The notes below the pieces were generated by a model. That model saw only the letters and a list, made by a program, of their open reading frames with translations, had not been told where the DNA came from and ran no database searches. This document shows, one piece after another, positions 45,011 through 55,095 of a DNA stretch of 64,000 bases; positions within the stretch are counted from its first letter, which is position 1; each line of letters starts with the position of its first letter. Location of the stretch: contig NZ_AP012323.1 of assembly GCF_001025135.1 (NCBI RefSeq), positions 1-64,000 of the forward strand, in the 5' to 3' direction. The translations under genes and the position numbers were made by a program. Source of the stretch: Bifidobacterium bifidum ATCC 29521 = JCM 1255 = DSM 20456 (GTDB lineage Bacteria > Actinomycetota > Actinomycetes > Actinomycetales > Bifidobacteriaceae).

Positions 45011-47767
45011 TCAGCCCGTGTTCTGCAGGCCGGCGGCGACACCGGAGACGGTGCACAGGATCAGATAGATGAATCCCGCCTGCTGGCTCTTGCTGAGCTC
45101 TTCCTTGTCCACCTTCTTGCGCAGCGAACGCAACGCAAGCACCTGAGTGACGGACAGCGCGTCCACGTAAGGGGAGCGGATGCGGATGGCCTGACCGAGC
45201 ACGTGACGGTGCTGCAGCGGCCATTCGTCGTTGACGATCTTGAGCACCCACTTGGTGGTGAGCTTCATCTCGTCGAGCACCTTCTTCGACAGGTTCTCGT
45301 CATCGCCGAGCGCCAAGTACATCTTGGCGATGCGCTCATCGGTCTTGGCCAGCGACATCTCGATGTTGTCGATGAACGTGGAGAACAGTGGCCACTCCTC
45401 GTACGCCTCGCGCAGCGTGTCAAGGTCGCCGAACTTCTCGCAGGCCGAACCAAGGCCATACCATGCGGCGAGGTTGATGCGCGCCTGAGCCCAAGAGAAC
45501 ACCCACGGAATCGTGCGCAGGTCGTCGAGCGACTTCGCGCCCAAACCACGCTTGGCCGGGCGGGAGCCGATTGGCAGCAGGCCGACCTCGGTAAGCGGCG
45601 TGACGATCGAGAACCACGGGGCGAAGTCCGGCGTGTTCAGCAGGTCGAGGAAGCGCTCGTGCGAGGCGTTGTCCAGAACCTCGGTCATCTGGGCGTACTT
45701 CTCGGTCATCTCCGTGTTCGTCTTCTCGACGCTCGGAGCGGACTGCAGCAGCGTCGCGGCGGCGACGGATTCCAGATGGCGGATGGCCAGCACCGGGTTG
45801 CCGTAGCGGGCGAAAATGACCTCGCCCTGCTCGGTGAGTTTGAAGCGGCAGTTGACGGAGCCCTTCGGCTGGGCGAGCACCGCGCGGTTGGCGGGGCCAC
45901 CGCCTCGACCGACGGCTCCACCACGGCCGTGGAACAGCGTCAGGTCGATGTCATGCTTCGCGGCCCAAGCGACGATGCGCGATTCGGCGGAATGCAGCGC
46001 CAGCGTAGCGGTGGTCGGGCCGGCGTCCTTGGACGAATCCGAGTAGCCGAGCATGACCTCCATCTTGTTGCCGGTGGCCTTCAGACGAGCCTGCACCTCG
46101 GGGATCTTGACGATCTCTTCCAGCACGTTCACGCAGTTCTGCAAGTCCTCAAGCTGCTCGAACAGCGGGATGACGTCGATGACCGGCACATCCTCCGGGT
46201 GCGAAAACGCCAGACGGTTCAGCTCGTACACGTCGCGCACGTTCTGGGCGCTCTTCGTGAACGAGATGATGTAGCGGCGGGCGGCCTTGATGCCGTTGCG
46301 CTTCTGGATGGCACCGAGGGCGCGGAAGGTGTCGAGCACCTCGTGCGTCATCGGTTGCAGTTCGCCACGCTCGCCGTGCAGGCCGTGCTCGCGGATGTCC
46401 TCCAGCGCGCGGGCGTGCACCACGGAGTGCTGACGGAACTCCATCTCGACCATGTGGAAGCCGAAGGTCTGCGCCTGCCAGATCAGATCCTGCAGCGGGC
46501 CATACGCCGAACGCTTGGCGCCGGCTTCGGCCAGGGAACGCTGCACGACCTGCAGGTCGGCGATGAAATCGTCGCAGCTGTGGTACATGAGGTCGGCGTC
46601 GCGCTCGATGGTGTAGCGCAGGCGATCGGCCATCACCAGCATGACGGCGCGGTGCAGCTCTTTGGTGGAGATCAGTGCGGCCTTGTCGGTCAGGCGCTCG
46701 CTCATCTCCTTCTGGTGGCTCCACAGGCTCTTCAGCTCGGCGCTGGCCGGGGTCGTCTCGGACTCCATGGTCAGGTTGCGGCCGACCGTGCGGGTGGCCT
46801 CCTCAAGGGCGCTGATCACATGGTCGCTGAACTTGCGGGCGACCTGACGGCTGACCTTGGCGGTGACGTTCGGGTTGCCGTCGCGGTCGGAGCCGATCCA
46901 GCTTCCCGGATGGAAGAACGCCGGGCACTGCGGCTGTTCGAGACCGGCCTTGTCGCCCAGCAGCCAGTCGTTGAAACGGTGGTAGACCTTGGGAATCGTG
47001 GTGAACAGCGTGTTGTCGAAGATGTCGAGGATGGTATCGGCCTCCTCGACCGGCGTCGGCTTCTTCAGCGCGATCGGGGACGTGCGGAACAGCGCGTCGA
47101 TCTCGTTGTAGAGGCGGCGGACGTTCTCCTTCTTGTCGGAGCCGCCGAGGCGCTTGTTCTCTTCCAGCAGCTCCGCGATGCGGCGGATCTTGCCTTCGAC
47201 TGCCTTGCGGCGCGCTTCGGTCGGATGCGCCGTGAACACCGGGTGGAATTCGAGCTTCTCCAGCAACGCCTTGGCTTTGGCCGGCCCCATTTCGGTCAGC
47301 AGCTGATGGTAGGCGGTGGTCAGTTCGTTCACCGGGTCAACGGCTTCGTCGTCTTCCACCTGGTTCTCGCGCTGGTGCAGCACGGAAACGCGGTAGTTCT
47401 CCTCACTCAGGTTGGCGAGGTGGAAATATGTGGCGAATGCGCGGGCGAGCAGCTGGGCGTCGTGCAGATTCATCGCATCGATGGTGGCGACGGCCTTTGC
47501 CAGACCATCCTCATCGGGGTGCGGATCCGCCGTCGCTCCGGCGAAATGCTCGGCGCTTGCCTTCACCGCGTAGTTGCGCACGGTGTCGAACGTCGCCAGC
47601 AGCTGCGGGTCATATTCGCCCAGTACGTCGCGCAGAATGCGCAGGCACAGGCTCATGTCGTTGCTGAGCGACTCAGGCAGCTCCCGCTCTTCGGGGCCCT
47701 TGGTCCCGGTGCCGGTCGACACGATGGTCGCGTCGGCGGGCGTGATCTGTTGATCGGTATCGGTCAT
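45011..47767 (-). CDS. ppc: Phosphoenolpyruvate carboxylase
   Basis: The enzyme adds bicarbonate to phosphoenolpyruvate to give oxaloacetate, refilling the truncated citrate pathway and feeding aspartate synthesis. The 918-residue length is typical. The catalytic His region VFTAHPTEARRK, the glycine-rich loop FHGRGGAVGRGGGP, MLGYSDSSKDAGPTTA and the C-terminal YLILCTVSGVAAGLQNTG are all present. AAAGGAGG eight bases before the ATG is a full ribosome-binding site. The carbonic anhydrase at 37.4 kb could supply its bicarbonate. An extraordinary run of hairpins follows its stop. Confidence 0.97.
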   Translation of the reverse strand: MTDTDQQITPADATIVSTGTGTKGPEERELPESLSNDMSLCLRILRDVLGEYDPQLLATFDTVRNYAVKASAEHFAGATADPHPDEDGLAKAVATIDAMNLHDAQLLARAFATYFHLANLSEENYRVSVLHQRENQVEDDEAVDPVNELTTAYHQLLTEMGPAKAKALLEKLEFHPVFTAHPTEARRKAVEGKIRRIAELLEENKRLGGSDKKENVRRLYNEIDALFRTSPIALKKPTPVEEADTILDIFDNTLFTTIPKVYHRFNDWLLGDKAGLEQPQCPAFFHPGSWIGSDRDGNPNVTAKVSRQVARKFSDHVISALEEATRTVGRNLTMESETTPASAELKSLWSHQKEMSERLTDKAALISTKELHRAVMLVMADRLRYTIERDADLMYHSCDDFIADLQVVQRSLAEAGAKRSAYGPLQDLIWQAQTFGFHMVEMEFRQHSVVHARALEDIREHGLHGERGELQPMTHEVLDTFRALGAIQKRNGIKAARRYIISFTKSAQNVRDVYELNRLAFSHPEDVPVIDVIPLFEQLEDLQNCVNVLEEIVKIPEVQARLKATGNKMEVMLGYSDSSKDAGPTTATLALHSAESRIVAWAAKHDIDLTLFHGRGGAVGRGGGPANRAVLAQPKGSVNCRFKLTEQGEVIFARYGNPVLAIRHLESVAAATLLQSAPSVEKTNTEMTEKYAQMTEVLDNASHERFLDLLNTPDFAPWFSIVTPLTEVGLLPIGSRPAKRGLGAKSLDDLRTIPWVFSWAQARINLAAWYGLGSACEKFGDLDTLREAYEEWPLFSTFIDNIEMSLAKTDERIAKMYLALGDDENLSKKVLDEMKLTTKWVLKIVNDEWPLQHRHVLGQAIRIRSPYVDALSVTQVLALRSLRKKVDKEELSKSQQAGFIYLILCTVSGVAAGLQNTG

Positions 47768-48177
47768 TCATAACCTCCTTTGTCTTTTGGGTCCGGTTGC
47801 TCGGTCAGTCGGTCCTCCGCGGCTCCTCCGCGGTTGTGTTGGCCGTCAGTTGCGAGCCCACAGCCGGTTGCGCCAAAAGCTGTGTGCCCATTCTATTGCC
47901 CTGAAATCGCAAGTTGTATTACGAAGTCCAATTTTTCTCTGAAGGATTACTGGTAAATATGTAATCTTCACCATATCTTCACGCTGTCGGATGGCCCGAG
48001 AATGTCGTCCTGAATATCCTCGTCGACGTATCGTCCATAATCTTGTCGAAGGTAGTCCATCATGCGAACGCCGGTTTCGGTCATACCCCATGAGTTCACG
48101 GCGCGGAGTAAGAATGACTACTGTAACCATCTTGAAAACACGCCCGAGCACACCCATAGGGCGGCAAAAACAACGGC
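47768..48177. other. Divergent intergenic region between ppc and the ThrE-like gene
   Basis: No gene is seen. A possible ppc -10 box, TAGAAT on the minus strand (47890-47895), lies about 125 bases before its start. A direct repeat of CTCCGCGG occurs at 47815-47832. I found no convincing riboswitch or terminator. Confidence 0.4.
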
Positions 48178-50181
48178 ATGATACGGATAGAGAAGAACAT
48201 GCAGCAGCACATGAACGGCGACGCGCCCCATCAGGACGCGGCGACGGCGGTGAGTCATTTCCACACCCACTCCGTTCCCCTTGACATGGAAGACATTCGA
48301 CGCGACTGGGACAAGCCGATCTCCGAGGCCGGCCTCGCCGCCAAGACCAGCGTCGTCGTGCGCGTCGGCGCACTGGACCTGGGTGCTGGAACCGGAAGCT
48401 TCCGCGTGCGCGAGATGATGCACCGCATCGCGTACCCCCTGGGCGTGCACGTGCGCGCCGACGTGAACCTGACGGACATCGAGGCCACCTGCACCGATGA
48501 CGCCAACCGCATCACCGAGGTCATCGACCTGCCCACCACCGGCGTCAACACCGAGCGCATCTGGCTGCTGGAGCATTACACCGACTGGTTCAGCGTGAAC
48601 CTCGGGCTCGATTCCATGTACCATCGCGCGGGCGACGTGTCCGAAGGTGTGGTGCAGAACCTTGAGCAAAGCGACATGTCCGAGGTCTCCGCGCAGCTGG
48701 CCAAGAAACTGCGCGCCGAGAAGAAGGCACAGAAGGAGCTCAGCGGCGAGGCCTCCGACGACCCGGTGCTCGACGCCCTGGAGGCGGCCGAGGTCACCGT
48801 GCCCGTCTCCATGGTCCGCGCGGCCGCGGCCGACATCGCCGCGGAAGGTTCGACGGACGACGAGCTGCGCTCCGAATCCGAGGCCGTCCTGGAAGAGGAT
48901 CGCGAGGCCAAGCTGCTGCATGACCGGTTGATGCAGCAGCGCTCCGGAAAGCATGATTTCGTGGAGACGCCGGATCTCGACGCGGCCGCCGCGGCGGCGG
49001 GTGGCACAGGCGCGGACGCAGGCGCAAGCGCCAGCAGTGCGGAAGACCAGAATCTGAACGAATTCGGGACATCGATGTCGGCGGAGGCGCTGCTGGGCGC
49101 GAAACGCCGGAAAACCCGCGCCCACAAGCCGCTGACCGGCGAGTACGCCGAGCATTTCGACCACGTGGGCCGTTGCGCGGGCGAAGGGCGCAAGCCCATC
49201 ACTGTGCGGCAGGCGCATGAGCGGCTCGACCTGATCGAGAGCCGTAAGCCGCTCTATTCCCCGGCGTTCGCCGGCTTCGCCTCCGCAGTCGCCTGCGCAT
49301 CCTTCGTGTTCCTGCTCGGCGGCGGCCCCTACGACATGATCGGCGCGTTCGTCGGCGCCGGACTGGGCCACTGGCTGCGCCGCAAACTGTTCGCCCGCCA
49401 TCTCAACCAGTTCTTCGTGACGTTCGTGTGCGTGGCCCTGGCTGCGCTCGCCTGCACGGGCACTCTGCGCCTGATCGGCCTGCTCGACCCGATCGCGCTG
49501 ACGCATGACACCGCGTACATCGGCGCGATGCTGTTCGTCATCCCTGGCTTCCCGCTGATAACGGGCGGCCTCGATATGGCGAAGATCGACTTCCCGTCCG
49601 GCATCCAACGAGTGGCATACGTGCTGTGCATCATCCTGATGGCCACGCTGGCAGGCTGGGGAGTGGCCATGATCGTGCATCTGAACCCGACCGGGTTCGA
49701 GCCGCTGGGGCTCAATCCGTGGGTGAACACGGGGCTGCGGGCCGTCACTGCCTTCCTCGGCGTGTGGGGCTTCTCGATCATGTTCAATTCGCCGCAGCGC
49801 ATGTGCCTGGTCGCCGCCACCATCGGCATGATCACCGACACGCTGCGACTGACGCTGGTCGATTTCGGGGTGCCGGCCGAGGCCGGGGCGTTCATCGGCG
49901 CGCTGCTGGCCGGTCTGCTCGCTGCCGGATGGCGCACCGCCGTGCACAACGGCCTGCTGCCGCCGCATCTGGGCTATCCGCGCATATGCCTGACTGTGCC
50001 GTCCATCGTCATCATGGTGCCCGGTCTGTATATGTACCGGGCGATGTTCTACCTCGGACAGTTCGATACGCTGCACGCGCTGGACTGGGCGTTCCGAGCG
50101 TTCATGGTGATTATCTGCCTGCCGATAGGTTTGGCGATGGCCCGCGTGATCACCGATAAGTCATGGCGGTATGACGTCTGA
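48178..50181 (+). CDS. ThrE-like threonine/serine exporter with a long insertion
   Basis: The N-terminal ThrE domain (DUF1212-type: KTSVVVRVGALDLGAGTGSF ... REMMHRIAYPLGV) occupies about residues 50-155. A 180-residue charged, low-complexity insert follows (Ala/Glu/Asp rich, about 155-340). From about residue 345 the family sequence resumes with ERLDLIESRKPLYSP and ten membrane helices, the last five forming the DUF3815-type part. Relatives export threonine and serine. The start is uncertain: ATG 48178 and ATG 48199 both have weak signals. Confidence 0.85.
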   Translation: MIRIEKNMQQHMNGDAPHQDAATAVSHFHTHSVPLDMEDIRRDWDKPISEAGLAAKTSVVVRVGALDLGAGTGSFRVREMMHRIAYPLGVHVRADVNLTDIEATCTDDANRITEVIDLPTTGVNTERIWLLEHYTDWFSVNLGLDSMYHRAGDVSEGVVQNLEQSDMSEVSAQLAKKLRAEKKAQKELSGEASDDPVLDALEAAEVTVPVSMVRAAAADIAAEGSTDDELRSESEAVLEEDREAKLLHDRLMQQRSGKHDFVETPDLDAAAAAAGGTGADAGASASSAEDQNLNEFGTSMSAEALLGAKRRKTRAHKPLTGEYAEHFDHVGRCAGEGRKPITVRQAHERLDLIESRKPLYSPAFAGFASAVACASFVFLLGGGPYDMIGAFVGAGLGHWLRRKLFARHLNQFFVTFVCVALAALACTGTLRLIGLLDPIALTHDTAYIGAMLFVIPGFPLITGGLDMAKIDFPSGIQRVAYVLCIILMATLAGWGVAMIVHLNPTGFEPLGLNPWVNTGLRAVTAFLGVWGFSIMFNSPQRMCLVAATIGMITDTLRLTLVDFGVPAEAGAFIGALLAGLLAAGWRTAVHNGLLPPHLGYPRICLTVPSIVIMVPGLYMYRAMFYLGQFDTLHALDWAFRAFMVIICLPIGLAMARVITDKSWRYDV

Positions 50182-50253
50182 CGCCTTGCCTGCGCGGCGG
50201 ACGGTTCCCGATGGGATTCGTGTGAGGAATCCTCATGCGTTCCTTGTCGGGAA

Positions 50254-51508
50254 TCATTCGCCGTGCAAAGAGGAGTACGTCCAACGGCCTGCGAGCATGG
50301 TCGCCGCCACCGGCATCGCCCGCATCTCCTCCGGCGTGGAGACAGCATACGGGTCGCGGTCCAAGAGCACCAGGTCGGCTGGATCTCCGGGCTCAGGGCG
50401 GTCGCGGCCGACGGCTGTGGAAGCCGCCAGCGCGGTGCGCGCATCCAGGCATTGCTCCGGCTGGAACGGTTCGCGGTCTGAGCTTTCCGTGCCGAACACA
50501 GCGGCCGATATCGCCATCCACGGGTCGAGCGGCGCAACCGGCGCATCCGACCCCATGCGCAGCCTGACGCCGGCATCGTGCAGTGCCTTGAATGCGTAAG
50601 GGGTTCCACCCGGATTCGCCCAGAACCGCGTGATGACATCGCGATCGTCCATGGCGTGCTGTGGCTGGATGCTGGCGGTCAGCCCGAGCTTCGCGAATCG
50701 GGGAATATCCGCCGGCTTCAGCATCTGGGCGTGCTCGATGGAACCGTGGGCGTGTGTGCTCGCCGCCGCGTTGAGCACGATGGTGTTCGCCTCATCGCCG
50801 ATGGCATGGCACGCGATGGCGAACCTATGGCATGTCGCCCCGTGGAAATACGTCTCGATCTGGTCGGGTGCGTAACTGAGCGTGCCGTAAAAGTCGGGGA
50901 ATATATCGGAATACGGCATCGAGCAGAACGCCGAACGGGTGTTCAGCGAGCCGTCCGAGATCATCTTCATCGCGCCGACATGGCCCAGTCCATCGCTGCC
51001 GGGCAGCTCGACGCCCGTCTTCCAGCCGGCTTCAATCGCATCCTCCAGCCGTTCGGGATACACGCCCGCCTCCACGCGCAATCCTCGGATGCCGTGGGTG
51101 AATGAGCCATCCCAATCGATGCCTGTCCAAGCGGAATCGTTAGCGTCGCGCGGGCGGGGAGACGCCGCGGAGAACCGGCGGGTCCACGTGTCGACGTTTT
51201 CCGCCATCTCATAGTCGCGGATGCCGACCACGCCTTTGCGGGTGGCATCCGCCTCGGCCTTGCGAATCAGTTCGAGCGTCTCCTCCGCCGCTCCGGGCGC
51301 ATTGTCGAGCTTGCAGTAGGCGTCGAACCATTCGAGCTCGCCCACAAGACTGGACTCCCTCACGGTCAGGCCCAGTCGCCGCGCCGCCGGTTGCCGTCGC
51401 CGAGATCCGGGAGCCGGCGGGCGTGATTGCCGCAATCGCGCCGCCCTTGATCGCGATGTCTACGCGGCGGGCGCTGCCCGGGAACCGCGCGTTGGTGATT
51501 ATCGTCAT
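50254..51508 (-). pseudogene. Amidohydrolase (YtcJ-like), frameshifted and internally deleted
   Basis: The N-terminal piece, MTIITNARFPGSARRVDIAI from 51508, encodes the beta-strand start of an amidohydrolase. About 40 residues later the sequence changes frame and continues with LGLTVRESSLVGELEWFDAY to the end (SLHGE). Roughly 100 residues that should hold the first metal-binding HxH motif are missing. The rest, including IACHAIGDEAN and LRMGSDAPVAPLDPW, is intact but cannot act without the lost ligands. Intact relatives are about 500 residues. Confidence 0.8.
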
Positions 51509-51790
51509 AATTGCCTGTACCTGCCATCCTGCATCAGATCAGAAGGTCATGGGCGCATGTGGCAGAAACATCGTACATATCCGTTCGCGCCTCGGTTGCT
51601 TGGCCAGTTACACCAATCCCCTTCACCGTACCCCCCTAATTGTGTGGTGTCACCTTCGGCGTCACGTTCAAATCGTCTTTCCAGTGTACATGCAAGTCTT
51701 CTGTGAACAGAACCCGCCGGTGTGTACAGTCGTGCGAAAGAAGGCGGCCGGCGATTTCCTCATGCGCGGTCTCCGCCGAGCCGAGGTGAG

Positions 51791-51831
51791 TTATCCACCG
51801 CGTTGCGCACATTTATCCACATTTGTCCACA
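51791..51831. promoter_or_regulatory. Cluster of three DnaA boxes outside oriC
   Basis: TTATCCACC (51791-51799), TTATCCACA (51813-51821, perfect) and TTGTCCACA (51823-51831) lie in the same orientation within 41 bases, 88 bases before the DUF559 gene. The rest of the gap 51509-51918 shows no gene. Confidence 0.75.
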
Positions 51832-51918
51832 TTTTTTGAGGCGCGGTAGACGGGGAACTGCCCGGTTCCCTACACTCGGCTCCACGGCAATATTCGAGTC
51901 ACAAAGGAGCGGCCGACC

Positions 51919-52938
51919 ATGGGCGGATCAATCGCACTGGTGCAATTGACGGAGTTGAAGCACCAGCGTATGAAGCAGTGCGCTGAATTCCAGCAGCGCA
52001 GCAGGTGGCAGCCGCCATACGCCTTGACCACGGCCCTGGAGCTTCAGGCGATTGAAATACCGCGCCTGCCAAAAGGACGCGCCATGTTGAACGGTATTAC
52101 AGTTGTCGTCCCGAGTGCCAATGAAAGGCGCAATCTCGTCGGCATAAACGAAGTGACATGGTCCTTCCCTGTTGATGTCGTCATGGTCGAGCAATGCTTG
52201 TGCGTGTCTCCGGCCTGCACATGGGCGATGTTCGCCGGATGGCTGAATCTTGAAGAGCTGATCGTACTGGCGGAGTCAATGATGCGCCGGGATGGGCGTC
52301 TGCGCAGGACGACCATTGAGGAGTTGACGGCATATCTGGATTCGGCGCGGGAATTCACGGAAGCGGTCTTTGAAGAGACGGGCCGCCGGCCGAATATGTT
52401 TCGCGGATATGCCAATTGCCGGCGTGCGTTGCGTGTGATTCAGGAGGGGACGGATTCGTCGATGGAAACGCGCACCCGACTCGTTCCCCTCAAATACGGG
52501 ATAGACGCGCCCTGCGTCAATTACAAGATTGGAGTGAAGCGTCTGAACCGGGCCGTATATCTTGACCTCGCTTACCCGGAATACAAGATCTGCATTGAGT
52601 TCGACGGAGGGCATCACGCCGGTCAATGGCTGGAAGATGCACGCCGGCGGCAGGCAATCGAAGACGAGAAGTGGCGGTATATCCAAGTCACCAAGCTTGA
52701 CCTCGGTGATGAATGGAGTGAGGAAGCTTTAGCCAGACGGATCGCGGATAAGATCCAGGAGGTCACTGGAATTCCCGTGCCCGTCACTGCGCGGAAGACC
52801 ATCCAACAGGTGTGCGATGCCAGAGCGATGAGACGCAAGCCACTGTACGAGCGGATAGGGTTTGAACCATTGCTGCCGCGAGTCCCGAACGCCAATGCCG
52901 ATTTTCCTGACGCGGATGACCTTGACGGTATCGCGTGA
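51919..52938 (+). CDS. DUF559 / Vsr-like endonuclease-fold protein
   Basis: This 339-residue protein has an N-terminal half without clear motifs, resembling the AbiEi-like domain of many actinobacterial proteins. The C-terminal half has the DUF559 PD-(D/E)xK pattern: SSMETRTRLVPLKYGI, then YLDLAYPEYKICIEFDGGHH and the final strand WRYIQVTKLDLGDEW. Similar proteins are thought to be nucleases or type IV toxin-antitoxin relatives; nothing is proved. AAAGGAG precedes the ATG. It stands alone, after a pseudogene, and follows a DnaA-box cluster. Its composition is less GC-biased at third positions than its neighbours by eye. Confidence 0.75.
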   Translation: MGGSIALVQLTELKHQRMKQCAEFQQRSRWQPPYALTTALELQAIEIPRLPKGRAMLNGITVVVPSANERRNLVGINEVTWSFPVDVVMVEQCLCVSPACTWAMFAGWLNLEELIVLAESMMRRDGRLRRTTIEELTAYLDSAREFTEAVFEETGRRPNMFRGYANCRRALRVIQEGTDSSMETRTRLVPLKYGIDAPCVNYKIGVKRLNRAVYLDLAYPEYKICIEFDGGHHAGQWLEDARRRQAIEDEKWRYIQVTKLDLGDEWSEEALARRIADKIQEVTGIPVPVTARKTIQQVCDARAMRRKPLYERIGFEPLLPRVPNANADFPDADDLDGIA

Positions 52939-53049
52939 TCGAAGGCAGGGGTGCGGAATCGCACGATTGCGCTGATGCGATTGCGTTGGAGAGAGAAGCG
53001 GAGGGCTGTAGCTGGCTGCGCCTTGACCGGATGGCGTCTTCTGTGACGC

Positions 53050-53255
53050 TATCTGTGTCTCAAGGGGTTGATTGGGCGTCCTCTGGGCATCTATCTGCGT
53101 TTCAGGGGGTTGCCGAAACGCGATACCCGGAGTATTGCCGGTGAAATGCCATTGGGGTCATGCGGTTTGAGGTGCGTTTATACTTTGGCACCAACCCCTC
53201 GAAACGTAGATAGATATTCGGCGCGGTCCAAATCAACCCCTCGAAACGCAGATAG
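53050..53255. repeat. Double-arm palindrome, family C, locus 2
   Basis: The left arm (53050-53113) and right arm (53191-53255) are inverted copies carrying ATCTATCTGCGTTTC with AGGGGGTTG and its partner. The centre (about 77 bases) aligns loosely with the centre of locus 1 (both have CCATT(T/G)...TTGGAATGACG or a like order), so centre and arms moved together. It begins in the gap after the DUF559 gene; the gap 52939-53412 holds no gene. Confidence 0.85.
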
Positions 53256-53335
53256 CCTTATCTCGGCGAGTTCGACGGGTCGGGGCAGGGGCGTGCAGAC
53301 GGCTTTCTGTCCCGAAGGGCGACACCGTTATGGGA

Positions 53336-53381
53336 AGGCCCCTTCGTCGCGTGCCTCGGGGCGGAGTGACGAAGGGGGCCT
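53336..53381 (-). terminator. Terminator after trpS
   Basis: GGCCCCTTCGTC pairs with GACGAAGGGGGCC with a one-base bulge around a 19-base loop. It lies 32 bases beyond the trpS stop on the minus strand. Confidence 0.78.
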
Positions 53382-53412
53382 GATGCAATCGTTGCGTTCG
53401 ACTGCCGGAAAA

Positions 53413-54510
53413 TCAGTACTTCATGCCCATGGCCTCGCGCACCTGGTCAAGGGTCTCCTCGGCGATGGCGTTGGCGCGGGCGTTGCCATCGTGCAGGATG
53501 TCGCGGATGGAGTCCATGTCCTTGGCGAGCTCTGCGCGGCGCTCGCGATGCGGGGCGAGGAACTCGTTCACGGACTCAATCACGTACGCCTTGAGCGCGC
53601 CGGCGCCCGCATCGCCGATTTCGGCGGCAATGTCCTTCGGGTCGCGGCCGGTCACCAGTCCGGCGGTGGTCAGCAGCGCGGACACCTGCGGGCGGGCGAT
53701 GGGGTCGAAGGTGATCTTGCGCTCGGAATCGGTCGGGCTCTTCTTGATGAGCTTGGCGGTCTCCGCGGCGGTGGCGCCCAGCATGATGGAGTTGCCGTAC
53801 GACTTGCTCATCTTGCGACCGTCGAGGCCCGGTATCTCCGGTGCGTCGGAAAGGATCGCGGCGGGCTCGGGGAACACCGGGTTCTTCTTGGCGTAGCGCT
53901 CGTTGAAGCGGCGGGCGATGGTGCGGGTGATCTCCACGTGCGGCAGGTTGTCCTTGCCGATCGGCACGACATTGGCCTTGCAGAAGAGGATGTCGCACGC
54001 CTGATGCACGGGGTAGGTGAGCAGCAAGCCGGTCAGCGCGTGGCCGGAGGCCTCCATCTCGGACTTCACGGTGGGGTTGCGGTGCAGCTCGGCCTCGGTG
54101 ACGAGGGAGAGGAACGGCAGCAGCAGCTGGTTCTCGGCCGGCACGGCGGAGTGGGTGAACATCATGGTCTTGGTCGGGTCGATGCCGGCGGCCATGTAGT
54201 CGAGCACGAGGTTCAGCACGTTGTCCTGGATGTGCTCAGTGGTGTCGCGGTCGGTGATGACCTGGTAGTCGGCGATGATGATGTTGGTGTTCACGCCGCG
54301 GTTCTGCATGGCCACGCGCTCCTTGATGGAGCCGAAGTAGTGGCCGAGGTGCAGGCGGCCGGTCGGGCGGTCACCGGTGAGCATCGTGAACTTGCCCGGC
54401 TCGGCCTCAAGTTTGGCGAGCGTGGCGTCCGAACGCTTCTTCGCGGCCAGGAAGCTGGCGCTCATTTCGTTGCCCGCTGCGGTCAGTTGCTGCTGTTCTT
54501 GGTCCGTCAT
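53413..54510 (-). CDS. trpS: Tryptophan-tRNA ligase
   Basis: This class I synthetase charges tRNA-Trp. The 365-residue protein carries the HIGH-type motif in GRLHLGHYFGS near residue 53 and the KMSKS motif in RKMSKSYGNS near residue 225. The N-terminal 35 residues are an extra polar helix. The start ATG at 54510 has AAAGGG about 7 bases upstream. It is divergent from the DUF3073 gene. Confidence 0.96.
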   Translation of the reverse strand: MTDQEQQQLTAAGNEMSASFLAAKKRSDATLAKLEAEPGKFTMLTGDRPTGRLHLGHYFGSIKERVAMQNRGVNTNIIIADYQVITDRDTTEHIQDNVLNLVLDYMAAGIDPTKTMMFTHSAVPAENQLLLPFLSLVTEAELHRNPTVKSEMEASGHALTGLLLTYPVHQACDILFCKANVVPIGKDNLPHVEITRTIARRFNERYAKKNPVFPEPAAILSDAPEIPGLDGRKMSKSYGNSIMLGATAAETAKLIKKSPTDSERKITFDPIARPQVSALLTTAGLVTGRDPKDIAAEIGDAGAGALKAYVIESVNEFLAPHRERRAELAKDMDSIRDILHDGNARANAIAEETLDQVREAMGMKY

Positions 54511-54650
54511 AAGTCGCCCTTTGCTTGCTTCAAAACGCCGAAAATATCGCTTTTATCGTAAAAGTCCAAGCAGACAACCATTTCTCTCATAACAAGTGGT
54601 ACTCTCTTATGTGATGAATTGATAGTTACATTTACATGCCAGGGGGTCAC

Positions 54651-55031
54651 ATGGGCCGCGGACGTCAGAAAGCAAAACAGCAGAAAATAGCCCGGAAGCT
54701 CAAGTACCTGACCACCGATACCGATTACGATGAGCTCGCCAAGGAGCTGAGCACGCAGGAGCCGGGCGAGGGGTCGCCCGATCCGTTTGCCGATATCGAG
54801 GCTTCGTATTCTCATGATGCGAACGCCGCCGTGGACAATACGCAGGGATCCGTCGCTGAGGATGACCTTGACGAGTACGCCAAGTGGGCTGCCGAGGCTG
54901 CGGCGAAGGCGACCAGTGGCGAAATGCCGGCCGTGAAGGCACCTGAATCTCAGGCTCCGAAGCCCAAGCCGATGCCGCGCAAGCCGATTCCCATGCCCAT
55001 GCCGGCCGCGCTCAAGCCCAAGAAGGCATGA
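54651..55031 (+). CDS. DUF3073 protein
   Basis: Members of this actinobacterial family are small and of unknown function. The N-terminus, MGRGRQKAKQQKIARKLKYL then TTDTDYDELAKEL, is the conserved part. The middle is acidic and the C-terminal 35 residues are a Pro/Lys/Met-rich tail (PKPKPMPRKPIPMPMP). Start at ATG 54651 behind AGGGGG; an upstream in-frame ATG at 54636 lacks a site. The protein has 126 residues. Confidence 0.9.
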   Translation: MGRGRQKAKQQKIARKLKYLTTDTDYDELAKELSTQEPGEGSPDPFADIEASYSHDANAAVDNTQGSVAEDDLDEYAKWAAEAAAKATSGEMPAVKAPESQAPKPKPMPRKPIPMPMPAALKPKKA

Positions 55032-55095
55032 TTTTCGGATTTCGTCGCTGCTGGCCCGGTGGTAGGGCCGCATTGACGCGATTTCGTATGTCATG

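Noticed and set aside
45000-47773. A 944-codon open frame opposite ppc
   Set aside because: Long antisense frames are common in high-GC coding DNA. The Val/Leu/His-rich product has no motif, and ppc on the other strand is certain.
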